A stretch of 46,596 nucleotides of DNA from an uncultured Lachnoanaerobaculum sp. (GTDB lineage: Bacteria > Bacillota > Clostridia > Lachnospirales > Lachnospiraceae). The notes below the pieces were generated by a model. The model was not told where the DNA came from. It did no database searches and saw only the letters and a list, made by a program, of their open reading frames with translations. The DNA is taken from the NCBI RefSeq assembly GCF_938015485.1, contig NZ_CALLVU010000089.1, positions 1 through 46,596 on the forward strand, given 5' to 3'. The translations under genes were made by a program, and so were the position numbers. Position 1 is the stretch's first letter. Every line of letters starts with the position of its first letter. Positions 1 to 8,293 of the stretch are shown here, in pieces.

Positions 1-994
1 CTCCCGGAGACGCCACCATTGCAACACCTAAGGTCATAATGAACGGAACTACAGTATGGAAACCTATAGGCATCTCATTCATAAGGCATACCGCTGTAGC
101 ACATGCAACTATAGTAATCATTGATCCCGCCATATGTATATTTGCACAAAGCGGTACTACGAAGTTTCTTATCTCCTCACTTACACCGTCATTCTTTGCA
201 CACTCAAGGTTTACAGGAATTGTAGCTGCAGATGACTGTGTTCCTATAGCTGTCGTATATGCAGGAATCTGATTCTTGATAAGTACAAAAGGATTCTTCC
301 TGCTTATTGCACCTGCCACTACAAACTGGATTGTTATTATAACCAAATGCATTATTATAACAACAAGGAATACCTTCCAAAGGATACCGAGAATAACGAA
401 TGTTCTGCCCGACTTCGTCATATCTACAAATGTACCGCAGATAAACAATGGAAGTAGCGGAATGATTGCCTTATGAAGTACCTTGTCAATGATTGTTGAA
501 AAGTCCTTAAAGCTGTTATAAAGTGTATCTCCTATCTCTTTTCCTCGCATTGCAGACATACATAGTCCAAGTATGAACGCAAGTACCACTGCCGATAATG
601 TATCTATTACAGGCGGAAGTGTTATAGAGAAGAATGCAGCAACAGATTTTTCGGCCGTAGCTTCTATTTGTGCAAGCGCATCGGAACTGATAAAGCTTGG
701 AAAAAGTGTTGATGACACAAGATATGAACCTGAACCTGCTACAAGAGTAGATCCGTATGCAATCACAACAGTAATAAGAAGCAGCTTTCCGGCTCCCTGT
801 GACAAGTCCGCAATCCCCATAGTAACATAAGCCAGAATCATAAGCGGAATTACGAACTTAAGGAATGAACCGAAAATTCCCGACAATGTTACTACAAACC
901 TACATACGCTCTCCGGCAAAAATTGGCCGATCAAAATACCTATAATAATGGCTATGATCAGCTTCGGCACTAAGCCGATTTCATGTTTTTTCAT
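1..994 (-). CDS. Dicarboxylate/amino acid:cation symporter (DAACS family), 5' part only
   Basis: This is a secondary transporter of the glutamate/aspartate/dicarboxylate:Na+ or H+ symporter family in the cytoplasmic membrane. The start is ATG at 994-992, after AGAAGGG seven bases upstream, and the first residues read MKKHEIGLVPKLIIAIIIGILIG. About 331 codons are visible before the left window edge cuts the frame, so the C-terminus is missing. Several long hydrophobic segments are seen. The part AATIPVNLECAKNDGV, followed by FVVPLCANIHMAGS, matches the conserved serine-rich hairpin and TM7 region of the GltP/SstT group (usually PLGATINMDG). The changed residues there leave the substrate open: serine/threonine, glutamate or C4-dicarboxylate are all possible. 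It diverges from the lipoprotein gene at 1207. Family call is firm; substrate is unknown. Confidence 0.85.
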   Translation of the reverse strand, partial: MKKHEIGLVPKLIIAIIIGILIGQFLPESVCRFVVTLSGIFGSFLKFVIPLMILAYVTMGIADLSQGAGKLLLITVVIAYGSTLVAGSGSYLVSSTLFPSFISSDALAQIEATAEKSVAAFFSITLPPVIDTLSAVVLAFILGLCMSAMRGKEIGDTLYNSFKDFSTIIDKVLHKAIIPLLPLFICGTFVDMTKSGRTFVILGILWKVFLVVIIMHLVIITIQFVVAGAISRKNPFVLIKNQIPAYTTAIGTQSSAATIPVNLECAKNDGVSEEIRNFVVPLCANIHMAGSMITIVACATAVCLMNEMPIGFHTVVPFIMTLGVAMVASPG

Positions 995-1206
995 TTAATT
1001 TTCCCTTCTAAAAACATGTACATACTCATTTCTGTTGTTATTATTTTATCATATTTTTAAGTAAAGATTAACTTAATTATATAAAAGTTAAGGTTTAAAA
1101 TCATTTAAGTATCTTATTCATTTGTTGTGCAAAATCTAATTTATAATTAATGTTTCTTTTTGTCTGTTTAATGTATAATATAGTTATCAATCTATATGGA
1201 GGGAAA
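995..1206. promoter_or_regulatory. Divergent intergenic region between symporter and lipoprotein genes
   Basis: This AT-rich gap separates two divergent genes and must hold both promoters. A plus-strand TATAAT lies at 1174-1179, about 28 bp before the lipoprotein start, but no good -35 sits 16-18 bp upstream of it. On the minus strand a TATAAT-like box lies near 1077-1082. No hairpin, riboswitch or small gene was recognised. Confidence 0.35.
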
Positions 1207-1989
1207 ATGAAAAGATTATTTTTATATTTGACAATAGTTGCAATGCCTCTGCTTTTTGCAGGTTGTAAGAAAACCGATACAAATGACTTAAAAAGCATTA
1301 TGACAACCGAGGCAAACGGAGCCATGTCTCCTACCACAGCATCGTCCGGCGAAAGTAAAACCGCTACCGATAACAAAAATCCTACCGCTGAAGCTAAAAA
1401 GGGTATCACCGAACAGGCACAGAGTTTTTCCAAGGATAAAAGTGAGATATCCTATCCTAAGCTTACAGGAAGCAAGGATGATACTTCTCTGAATACTATG
1501 ATTTCAGATAATGCCAAGCTTGGATTAAGTACATTTGCAAAAGCACCGGACTCCGATGTAAAGATCAAATACAATATAAAGAATCAGAGCGGCAAGAGAA
1601 TGAGTATCGTATACACAGGAAAAAGCGGTGACAACAATATTATTTTTACAAACAATATCGACCTTGAGAGCGGAAAGAGTATCGGACTTTCAGACTTTGC
1701 GGATCCTCTTACAATCGCAAACTATATACTCTCAGACGATGTGGTACTTGAGAACGCTTCCAATGCACAGGCGGCAGGATTTGCAGAGTACAAAAAAACC
1801 TTAAGTGTTGACATATTAAAGACTTTACTTGAGGATGCGGACTTCCCGCTGATTAAGGAAAATGACATAAACGAAGGATTTCCTAAGGTATTTTCATACG
1901 AATCCGGAGGCGATATCTTTATAGCGATACCTGTATCTCATGAGCTTGGAGACTATGTTCTTGTAAAGTATTCTCCTACAACAAAATAA
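1207..1989 (+). CDS. Putative lipoprotein with RsiV/DUF3298-like C-terminal region
   Basis: A 260-residue exported lipoprotein of unknown function. The start ATG at 1207 follows GGAGGG by four bases; an in-frame upstream start near 1150 would lack a ribosome site and spoil the signal peptide. The N-terminus MKRLFLYLTIVAMPLLFAGC is a type II signal peptide with lipobox FAGC, so Cys20 should carry the lipid. Next comes a low-complexity Ser/Thr/Ala/Lys linker (about 25-75), then a folded region starting ISYPKLTGSKDDTSLNTMI. The 'YP.L.G..d..ln..I' pattern recalls the DUF3298/DUF4163 fold of anti-sigma factor RsiV and deacetylase PdaC, but no catalytic residues are seen. The lipoprotein nature is clear; the domain assignment is tentative. 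Confidence 0.7.
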   Translation: MKRLFLYLTIVAMPLLFAGCKKTDTNDLKSIMTTEANGAMSPTTASSGESKTATDNKNPTAEAKKGITEQAQSFSKDKSEISYPKLTGSKDDTSLNTMISDNAKLGLSTFAKAPDSDVKIKYNIKNQSGKRMSIVYTGKSGDNNIIFTNNIDLESGKSIGLSDFADPLTIANYILSDDVVLENASNAQAAGFAEYKKTLSVDILKTLLEDADFPLIKENDINEGFPKVFSYESGGDIFIAIPVSHELGDYVLVKYSPTTK

Positions 1990-2055
1990 TTCTATGTACT
2001 TATATGTTTTTTTGAACTATAATAAGGAGAATTAAATTAAAGATTGAGGTGAAAG

Positions 2056-2685
2056 ATGTCAAAAGTTTATATTAATAAGCATCCATTGGTACAGCACAAG
2101 ATTTCAAGACTTCGCGATAAAAACACAGGAACCAATGAGTTCAGAGCTTTGGTCGGAGAGATTGCAATGCTTATGGGTTATGAAGCGCTAAACGATCTTC
2201 CTACAGAGGAGGTACAAGTGGAGACTCCACTTGAAACTTGCATGACGGAGGTGATTTCAGGCAGAAAACTGGCTGTTGTTCCTATACTCAGAGCAGGCCT
2301 CGGTATGGTAGACGGTATTTTAAATCTTGTTCCGGCTTCAAAGGTAGGACATATAGGACTTTACAGAGATGAACAAACTCACACACCTGTAGAATACTAC
2401 TGCAAATTGCCTAAGCCTATCGAGGAGAGAATAATCGTTGTTACAGATCCTATGCTTGCAACCGGCGGTTCCGCTATAGATGCCATCACACAGATCAAAA
2501 AGCATGGCGGAAAGAAAATCAAGTTTATGTGTATAATCGCCGCTCCGGAGGGACTTAAAGCTTTAGAAGAAGCTCATCCTGATATACAGATTTATGTCGG
2601 ACATCTTGACAGAGAGCTGAATAAAGATGCTTATATCTGTCCGGGACTTGGAGATGCAGGTGACCGAATATTCGGCACAAAGTAA
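2056..2685 (+). CDS. upp: Uracil phosphoribosyltransferase
   Basis: This enzyme converts uracil and PRPP to UMP in pyrimidine salvage in the cytosol. Its 209 residues equal the usual bacterial length. It begins MSKVYINKHPLVQHKISRLR, typical of Upp. The PRPP-binding loop VTDPMLATGGSA lies near residues 131-142, and the C-terminal uracil-binding part YICPGLGDAGDRIFGTK is intact. The start ATG follows GAGGTGAAAG. The gene is 66 bp downstream of the lipoprotein gene on the same strand and ends in a strong terminator. In many Gram-positives upp sits beside glyA or a uracil permease; neither is here. Identification is certain. Confidence 0.98.
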   Translation: MSKVYINKHPLVQHKISRLRDKNTGTNEFRALVGEIAMLMGYEALNDLPTEEVQVETPLETCMTEVISGRKLAVVPILRAGLGMVDGILNLVPASKVGHIGLYRDEQTHTPVEYYCKLPKPIEERIIVVTDPMLATGGSAIDAITQIKKHGGKKIKFMCIIAAPEGLKALEEAHPDIQIYVGHLDRELNKDAYICPGLGDAGDRIFGTK

Positions 2686-2688
2686 TTT

Positions 2689-2713
2689 AAGCCGCCTTAC
2701 GGTGGCTTTTTTA
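2689..2713 (+). terminator. Rho-independent terminator of upp
   Basis: A stem of AAGCCGCC and GGTGGCTT closes a TTAC tetraloop and is followed directly by a run of T. It lies four bases after the upp stop. Confidence 0.9.
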
Positions 2714-2715
2714 AT

Positions 2716-2750
2716 TTAAAAAAGGCCTCAGGACAAAACCTGAAGCCTCA
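2716..2750 (-). terminator. Rho-independent terminator of eno
   Basis: Read on the minus strand, AGGCTTCAGG and CCTGAGGCCT pair around a short TTTTGT loop and run into six T. It lies 18 bp past the enolase stop, back to back with the upp terminator. Confidence 0.88.
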
Positions 2751-2767
2751 TAATTTTTAAAATAAGA

Positions 2768-4066
2768 TTATCTCTTTACATTGAATGCCTTGATACCAGG
2801 ATATACTGCGCTCTCACCAAGTTCTTCTTCGATTCTAAGCAACTGATTGTACTTAGCAACTCTCTCAGATCTTGAAGGTGCACCTGTCTTAATCTGACAT
2901 GTGTTAAGAGCTACAGCAAGGTCAGCTATAGTTGTATCCTCTGTCTCACCTGATCTGTGTGAAGATATTGCAGTGTAACCTGCCTTATGAGCCATCTTGA
3001 TAGCCTCAAGAGTCTCTGAAACGGAACCGATCTGGTTAAGCTTGATAAGGATTGAGTTTGCACATCCGTTATCAATACCCTTCTCCAATCTCTCTGTATT
3101 TGTAACGAATAAGTCATCACCTACAAGCTGTACTCTTCCGCCAAGTTCCTTTGTAAAGATCTTCCATCCTTCCCAGTCTTCCTCATCAAGACCGTCCTCA
3201 AGAGAGATGATAGGATACTTGTCGATAAGCTTCTTCCAGTGCTCAACAAGCTCTGCAGATGTGAACTCTGTACCTGCCTTTGGAAGTTTGTACTTTCCTA
3301 CAGTACCTGTCTTCCACTCACTTGAAGCTGCATCCATAGCGATCATGAAGTCAACACCCGGCTTGTAACCTGCCTTCTCGATTGCCTTAAGGATAAACTC
3401 GATAGCTTCCTCGTCACCGCCTGTAAGGTTAGGAGCGAAACCGCCCTCATCACCTACGCTTGTAGCAAGACCTTCCGCCTTTAAAAGTGCTGCCAAGTTG
3501 TGGAATACTTCAGCACACCATCTGAGAGCCTCTTTAAAGCTTGGTGCTCCAACAGGCATTATCATGAACTCCTGTACATCTACGTTGTTTGATGCATGAG
3601 CACCACCGTTTAAGATGTTCATCATAGGAACAGGAAGTCTGTTTGCGTTAACACCGCCAAGGAATCTGTATAGCGGGATGTCAAGTGAGATAGCTGCAGC
3701 TCTTGCACAAGCTATAGATACTGCAAGGATTGCATTTGCACCGAGCTTTGACTTATCCTTTGTACCGTCAGCCTCGATCATAGCCTTATCAACCGCATAT
3801 GTGTCTGATGCATCCATACCCTCAAGTACATCATTGATAACTGTATTTATATTCTCAACCGCCTTTGAAACACCCTTTCCAAGGTAGCGTGACTTGTCAC
3901 CGTCTCTAAGCTCAAGTGCCTCAAACTCACCTGTAGATGCACCTGACGGAGCTGTTCCTCTTCCGACTGTTCCGTCTACCAGATAAACCTCTGCCTCTAC
4001 TGTAGGGTTTCCTCTGGAGTCAAGTATTTCTCTTCCGATTACCTTCTCAATTTCTAAATAGTTCAT
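2768..4066 (-). CDS. eno: Enolase (phosphopyruvate hydratase)
   Basis: Enolase interconverts 2-phosphoglycerate and phosphoenolpyruvate in glycolysis and needs Mg2+. The 432-residue protein has the standard length and N-terminus (IEKVIGREILDSRGNPTVE), the loop SGASTGEFEA, the metal-site segments around FMIAMDAASSE and ISLEDGLDEEDW, and the signature SHRSGETEDTTIADLAV near the C-terminus. The start ATG is preceded by AAGGAGG. It is monocistronic, with its own terminator downstream and a divergent recombinase gene upstream. Other glycolytic genes are not in the window. Identification is certain. Confidence 0.99.
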   Translation of the reverse strand: MNYLEIEKVIGREILDSRGNPTVEAEVYLVDGTVGRGTAPSGASTGEFEALELRDGDKSRYLGKGVSKAVENINTVINDVLEGMDASDTYAVDKAMIEADGTKDKSKLGANAILAVSIACARAAAISLDIPLYRFLGGVNANRLPVPMMNILNGGAHASNNVDVQEFMIMPVGAPSFKEALRWCAEVFHNLAALLKAEGLATSVGDEGGFAPNLTGGDEEAIEFILKAIEKAGYKPGVDFMIAMDAASSEWKTGTVGKYKLPKAGTEFTSAELVEHWKKLIDKYPIISLEDGLDEEDWEGWKIFTKELGGRVQLVGDDLFVTNTERLEKGIDNGCANSILIKLNQIGSVSETLEAIKMAHKAGYTAISSHRSGETEDTTIADLAVALNTCQIKTGAPSRSERVAKYNQLLRIEEELGESAVYPGIKAFNVKR

Positions 4067-4180
4067 TGGTAAAACCTCCTTTTGGTCTCATATATCGCTT
4101 ATCTATATGAAATTAACTGTCTGCGACGATAGTATAATAACACAAATCAAAACATAACTCTATATAATTTTATAGTTTTT

Positions 4181-4189
4181 TGTTATAAT
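4181..4189 (+). promoter_or_regulatory. Extended -10 promoter for the tyrosine recombinase gene
   Basis: The sequence TGTTATAAT is a perfect extended -10 element (TGnTATAAT). It lies about 40 bp before the recombinase start. No matching -35 is seen, as is usual for extended -10 promoters. Confidence 0.5.
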
Positions 4190-4227
4190 GTGAAAATAAC
4201 CGTTACCGTATTCATTTAGGAGAGTTT

Positions 4228-5283
4228 ATGTCAGATTTCAAATACAGTGAACAAGTTGATATAGAGAATATCCAAAAGCTTAGAAAGATGCTGTCCGAGT
4301 TGCCGGCATTCTTCAAAGATTTCTTTAGAGGCATTGAACCGAGGACCCGGTCAAGAACCAGAATCGCCTACGCCTATGATATAAAAGTCTTTTTGGAATT
4401 CTTACTGAATGAAAATCCGATTATCAAAAGTACATACTCCAAAATATCCGATATTCCGCTCTCGGTACTTGAAAATTTGTCGGTCACAGATATAGAAGAA
4501 TTTATGGAGTATCTTAAGTATCGTGACAGTGAAGGCAGGAAAATCTCCAATAAGGAAAATGCCGTAAAAAGAAAGATATCCACTCTGAAGAGCGTCTTTA
4601 AATACTTTTATCGTGTAGAAAAAATCAGTGAAAATATTATGGAAAGGGTACAGCTGCCTAAGCTTCATACTAAGGAAATAATAAGACTTGATATAGAAGA
4701 AGTCGCTATGATGATTGATGAAGCCGAAAAAGGTGAAGGACTAAGCGACAGGCAAAAGGCTTACCATGAAAAGACCAAGGTCAGAGATGTAGCTCTACTC
4801 TCACTGCTGCTCGGCACCGGTATCAGAGTCTCCGAATGTGTGGGACTGAATATTTCAGATGTGGATTTTAAAAATAACGGAATACTGATACACAGAAAAG
4901 GCGGCAAGGAAGTCACTATATATTTCTCGGATGAAGTGAAAGAAGCTCTGCAAAACTACTATGATGAAAGAGTCCTTATCCTTGAAGAAAGCGGACATGA
5001 AGGAGCTTTCTTTCTATCCATGCAGAATAAAAGAATGTCTGTACGCAGTGTTGAAAATCTGGTTAAAAAATACGCGAGGATAATAAGTCCGCTAAAAAAG
5101 ATTACACCTCACAAGCTGCGCTCCACCTACGGCACCAATCTTTATAAGGAAACCGGAGATATATATCTGGTGGCGGATGTGCTCGGACACAGTGATGTAA
5201 ACACCACCAAAAAGCACTACGCAGCTATAGAAGATGACAGGCGAAGAAGTGCAAGAAATGCCGTAAAGCTTAGGGAGAGTTGA
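4228..5283 (+). CDS. Tyrosine recombinase, XerS/XerD-like
   Basis: A 351-residue site-specific recombinase of the phage integrase family. The N-terminal half (about 1-150) is a SAM-like DNA-binding domain (RSRTRIAYAYDIKVFLEFL). The catalytic domain carries all expected residues: Arg in GTGIRVSE (about 199), Lys in HRKGGKE, HxxR in HKLRSTYG, His in LGHSD, and the nucleophile Tyr in KKHYAAI. Length and the long N-terminal part resemble single-recombinase chromosome dimer resolvases such as XerS more than short XerC/XerD. No attachment sites or phage genes are nearby, so a housekeeping chromosome-resolution role is more likely than a mobile-element integrase; this is inference. The start ATG follows AGGAG. 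The stop codon lies inside a terminator hairpin loop. Confidence 0.85.
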   Translation: MSDFKYSEQVDIENIQKLRKMLSELPAFFKDFFRGIEPRTRSRTRIAYAYDIKVFLEFLLNENPIIKSTYSKISDIPLSVLENLSVTDIEEFMEYLKYRDSEGRKISNKENAVKRKISTLKSVFKYFYRVEKISENIMERVQLPKLHTKEIIRLDIEEVAMMIDEAEKGEGLSDRQKAYHEKTKVRDVALLSLLLGTGIRVSECVGLNISDVDFKNNGILIHRKGGKEVTIYFSDEVKEALQNYYDERVLILEESGHEGAFFLSMQNKRMSVRSVENLVKKYARIISPLKKITPHKLRSTYGTNLYKETGDIYLVADVLGHSDVNTTKKHYAAIEDDRRRSARNAVKLRES

Positions 5284-5293
5284 TCTCCCTTTT
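5272..5293 (+). terminator. Terminator hairpin containing the recombinase stop codon
   Basis: AGGGAGA and TCTCCCT pair around the loop GTTGA, followed by TTT. The TGA stop (5281-5283) sits in the loop, so the last codons form one arm of the stem. Confidence 0.6.
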
Positions 5294-5295
5294 GC

Positions 5296-5574
5296 TTATT
5301 CTTCTTTATAGCTTACCACTATAAAGCAACCCGGATGTACTTTCTCGGATTCCATTTTGTTCATCCTAAGTACATCTTTCACATACTCCGCATGTGATAC
5401 GCCTGTGTTGTTATATTTTCTTGATATACTGTCAAGGCTGTCGCCATACTCGACTTTCACTGTGGTATATCTTATATTCTCTCTATCCATATCAGCTCTT
5501 GTGGTATTGGCTCTGCCCAGTAAAAAACTGACTAAAAACAATGTAAAAATAAAAGCTAAAAATAATTTTCTCAT
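5296..5574 (-). CDS. YneA-like LysM protein, probable SOS-induced cell division inhibitor
   Basis: A 92-residue membrane-anchored protein. The start ATG at 5574 is preceded by GGAGGGAAT. Residues 3-21 form one hydrophobic segment (signal anchor), followed by a short linker and a LysM domain: VKVEYGDSLDSISRKY, then NKM..EKVHPGCFIVV. This architecture (one N-terminal transmembrane segment plus one C-terminal LysM domain, under 110 residues) matches YneA of Bacillus, which is made in the SOS response and delays septation until DNA is repaired. Three LexA-type boxes around its promoter support the assignment strongly. Unlike in Bacillus, lexA is not the neighbour; instead a tyrosine recombinase converges on it 12 bp away. 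Function is inferred, not shown. Confidence 0.78.
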   Translation of the reverse strand: MRKLFLAFIFTLFLVSFLLGRANTTRADMDRENIRYTTVKVEYGDSLDSISRKYNNTGVSHAEYVKDVLRMNKMESEKVHPGCFIVVSYKEE

Positions 5575-5582
5575 ATTCCCTC

Positions 5583-5656
5583 CAAACATTTGTTCTATGT
5601 CATAATATTACAATAAGAACATATGTTTGTCAAGAATAAAATCGAACAAATGTTTA
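5583..5656 (-). promoter_or_regulatory. Three LexA (SOS) boxes
   Basis: Three 14-bp sites match the Gram-positive LexA consensus CGAACRNRYGTTYG at 13 of 14 positions each. They are at 5583-5596 (read on minus: AGAACAAATGTTTG), 5616-5629 (AGAACATATGTTTG) and 5643-5656 (CGAACAAATGTTTA). They lie just downstream of the -10, inside the -35/-10 spacer, and just upstream of the -35. The last one overlaps the smpB stop codon. Confidence 0.82.
5605..5633 (-). promoter_or_regulatory. Promoter of the YneA-like gene
   Basis: On the minus strand, TTGACA (5633-5628) and TAATAT (5610-5605) are separated by exactly 17 bp. One LexA-type box fills most of the spacer, so repressor binding would block RNA polymerase. 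Confidence 0.8.
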
Positions 5657-6115
5657 TCTCATGCTTCTCTTCATTGCTTTTTCTATTTCTCTTTGCTGTG
5701 TCTTCTTTGCAAGTGTCTCTCTCTTATCATAGTTTTTCTTACCCTTTGCAAGACCTATTTCCACTTTTACAAGGCTTCCCTTAAGATACACTTTAAGAGG
5801 TACTATGGTAAGTCCCTTTTCATTAAGCTTTGCATCAAGCTTAAGTATCTCTTTTTTGTGCATCAAAAGCTTCCTTACTCTGAGCGGGTCTTTATTGAAT
5901 ATATTTCCCTTCTCATACGGGTTGATATGCATACCCATTATGAAAAGTTCTCCTTTTTCAATCCTTATCCATGACTCTTTTATAGAAACATGACCCATTC
6001 TCACAGATTTTACTTCCGTTCCGAAAAGCTCAATACCTGTTTCATAGTTTTCCAAGATAAAATAGTCAAAATACGCCTTTTTGTTATTTGCAATAACCTT
6101 AATCCCCTCTGCCAT
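5654..6115 (-). CDS. smpB: SsrA-binding protein SmpB
   Basis: SmpB binds tmRNA and brings it to stalled ribosomes for trans-translation. The 153-residue protein has the usual length, the conserved core FDYFILENYETGIELFGTEVKS and INPYEKGN, and a basic C-terminal tail (KKNYDKRETLAKK) that acts as a codon mimic. The start ATG follows AAAGGAGA and overlaps the last 17 bases of rnr, so the two genes are translationally linked. Pairing with rnr is common in Firmicutes and fits their joint role, since RNase R degrades the faulty mRNA released by trans-translation. The ssrA RNA, often nearby, was not found in the window. Confidence 0.97.
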   Translation of the reverse strand: MAEGIKVIANNKKAYFDYFILENYETGIELFGTEVKSVRMGHVSIKESWIRIEKGELFIMGMHINPYEKGNIFNKDPLRVRKLLMHKKEILKLDAKLNEKGLTIVPLKVYLKGSLVKVEIGLAKGKKNYDKRETLAKKTQQREIEKAMKRSMR

Positions 6116-8240
6116 TTTTCTCCTTTACAAGTTTGAAGTCAATTCTTTTTGCAAGCCTGTCAATATCGTATACCTTAACTCTGACTTTTTGACCCAAAAC
6201 AAATTTCTTTTTTGTAAATTCTCCTACCAGCTCATATCCGGCTTCATTGTATACAAAGTAATCACCTTCCAAATCAGCCATTTTTATAAAGCCTTCCACT
6301 GTATTTTCAAGCTCCACAAATATTCCGAAGCCTGTAACACCGCTTATTATTCCGTCAAACTCTTCGCCTATGTGATTTAACATATATTCACATTTTTTAT
6401 ACTTTACAGTCTCTCTTTCCGCCTCTTCGGCCCTTCTCTCCATCTGAGACGACTGCAAGGCTACACTGTCCAATATGGACCTATAGTGTTCTATACGCCT
6501 GCCTGAAAGTCCCTTTTTTATATTCTCCTTGATTATTCTATGTATCTGAAGATCCGGATATCTTCTTATAGGTGAAGTAAAATGTGTATAATACTTTGCA
6601 GCCAAACCGAAATGCCCTACACAAACCGTGTCATATCTTGCCTGCTTCATACTTCTTAGTGCAATTCTTGATATTATAGGCTCGGCATCGCTTCCTTCTA
6701 TATTTGCAAGCAACTTTTGAAGTTCCTTAGGTGATACCTCATCATTTTTTCTTCTCAGTGTAAATCCGAAGTTGTTGATAAATATTGCAAGACTCTTCAT
6801 CTTCTCAGGGTCGGGATTTTCATGTACTCTGTAGAGGAAAGGTATATCCTGCCAGAAAAAATCCTCAGCCACAGTCTCATTTGCAGCCAACATAAAATCT
6901 TCTATAAGCTTTGTCGCCGCATTCCTGTCATAAGGCTTTATATCGACGGCCTTGCCGTTTTTATCAAGTATCACCTTACTCTCAGGCAGGTCAAAGTCTA
7001 TAGAACCTCTCTTTGTCCTGGCTCCTCTAAGCAAATCTGAAACTTTCTTAAAATCATAAAACAAGTCTACATAATCGGCATATCTTTTTTTAGTCTCCTC
7101 ATTACTGTTTGTAATGACTTCATTGACCGCCGTATAGGTCATCCTCTCATTTACATTGATAACGCTCTCACAGATATTGTGGCCTATTATATTGCCTTTT
7201 TCATCTATCTCCATAATACATGAGAGTGCAAGTCTGTCCTCGCCCTGATTGAGTGAGCATATGCCGTTACTTAGCTTTCTTGGAAGCATCGGTATTACTC
7301 TGTCTACCAGATACACACTTGTAGCCCTGTGAAGCGCTTCTTTATCCAATGCGGTATTTTCTTTCACATAGTGAGTAACATCCGCTATATGTACTCCCAG
7401 GTGCCATATATTGCCGTTTTTCTCAAGTGTAATTGCATCATCAAGATCTTTTGCATCCTCACCGTCTATAGTCACAGTTACTTTATCTCTAAAGTCCGCT
7501 CTTCCTCTGATATCCTTTTTTAATACATTGGTCGGAATACTCTTAAGCTCATTTTCCACCTCTTCATTAAACTTTTCAGGCAGTCCGAATGACTTTGCTA
7601 TAGAAAGTATGTCTACTCCCGCATCCGTATTCTTTCCGAGGATTTCAACCACCTTGCCTTCAGGCTTTCTCTTATCTCCACCGAAGTCCGTGATTTCAAC
7701 CACTACCTTGTCGCCTGTTTTGGCTCCCTTACCCTTTGTTTCAGGGATATATATATCCTTAAAAAGCTTGGTGTTATCAGGCAGTACAAAACCGAATCTG
7801 TTGTTCTTTTGATAGTAACCGACAACCTGTACATTGGCATGTTTTTCTATCCCTATAATATGTCCTTCGGCTCTTTTTTCACCGTTTTCCACGTCTATGA
7901 CCACTTTTACCGTGTCACCGTTCATAGCGTTATTTACATACTCTGCAGGTATAAATATATCCGATTCTCTTCCTTCCACTCTTACGAAGCCGAAACCTCT
8001 TTGGTTTGCCATAAATTCACCGATCAAAAAATTATGCTCGGGCTTTCTGTACTTACCTCTTTTTGTTATTTCAAGCTTTCCTTCAAGCAAAAGCTCCTGT
8101 AAGACCTCATTAAGCTCATATCTTTTTGCTTTTTCAATACCGAAGAAGGTCGCCAGCTCCTTTGCCTTCATAGGCACATACATCGGACTTTCCACAAAGT
8201 CCATGATTACTTTTTTTCTGTTCTCTATAATGTTATACAT
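6099..8240 (-). CDS. rnr: Ribonuclease R
   Basis: A processive 3'-5' exoribonuclease that degrades structured RNA, rRNA fragments and tmRNA-tagged mRNA. The 713-residue protein has an N-terminal winged-helix region (about 1-65), cold-shock domains (GEFMANQRGFGFVRVEG and following), the RNB catalytic core with DGEDAKDLDDAI near 255-266, the later motif HFTSPIRRYPDL, and a C-terminal S1 domain (GIISGVTGFGIFVELENTVEG). The chosen ATG at 8240 follows AAGGGTAG; an in-frame start 11 codons earlier would lie in the terminator hairpin. It is downstream of secG and overlaps smpB. The lysine-rich tail seen in E. coli RNase R is short here. Confidence 0.96.
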   Translation of the reverse strand: MYNIIENRKKVIMDFVESPMYVPMKAKELATFFGIEKAKRYELNEVLQELLLEGKLEITKRGKYRKPEHNFLIGEFMANQRGFGFVRVEGRESDIFIPAEYVNNAMNGDTVKVVIDVENGEKRAEGHIIGIEKHANVQVVGYYQKNNRFGFVLPDNTKLFKDIYIPETKGKGAKTGDKVVVEITDFGGDKRKPEGKVVEILGKNTDAGVDILSIAKSFGLPEKFNEEVENELKSIPTNVLKKDIRGRADFRDKVTVTIDGEDAKDLDDAITLEKNGNIWHLGVHIADVTHYVKENTALDKEALHRATSVYLVDRVIPMLPRKLSNGICSLNQGEDRLALSCIMEIDEKGNIIGHNICESVINVNERMTYTAVNEVITNSNEETKKRYADYVDLFYDFKKVSDLLRGARTKRGSIDFDLPESKVILDKNGKAVDIKPYDRNAATKLIEDFMLAANETVAEDFFWQDIPFLYRVHENPDPEKMKSLAIFINNFGFTLRRKNDEVSPKELQKLLANIEGSDAEPIISRIALRSMKQARYDTVCVGHFGLAAKYYTHFTSPIRRYPDLQIHRIIKENIKKGLSGRRIEHYRSILDSVALQSSQMERRAEEAERETVKYKKCEYMLNHIGEEFDGIISGVTGFGIFVELENTVEGFIKMADLEGDYFVYNEAGYELVGEFTKKKFVLGQKVRVKVYDIDRLAKRIDFKLVKEKNGRGD

Positions 8241-8262
8241 ATCTACCCTTATAAAACTTATA

Positions 8263-8293
8263 ATAAAAAGCACTCGTTTGAGTGCTTTTTATT
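8263..8293. terminator. Near-symmetrical terminator hairpin between secG and rnr
   Basis: AAAAAGCACTC and GAGTGCTTTTT form an 11-bp stem around a four-base loop, with T runs on both strands. It touches the secG stop codon and may only partly stop transcription, because no clear separate promoter for rnr was seen. Confidence 0.8.

Noticed and set aside
1101..1433. 110-residue reading frame opposite the start of the lipoprotein gene
   Set aside because: No ribosome site, overlaps the divergent promoter region and the signal peptide codons; a shadow frame.
4228..5283. Integrase of a mobile element
   Set aside because: No attachment repeats, excisionase, phage or conjugation genes lie nearby, and the flanks are conserved housekeeping genes; a chromosome-resolution recombinase fits better.
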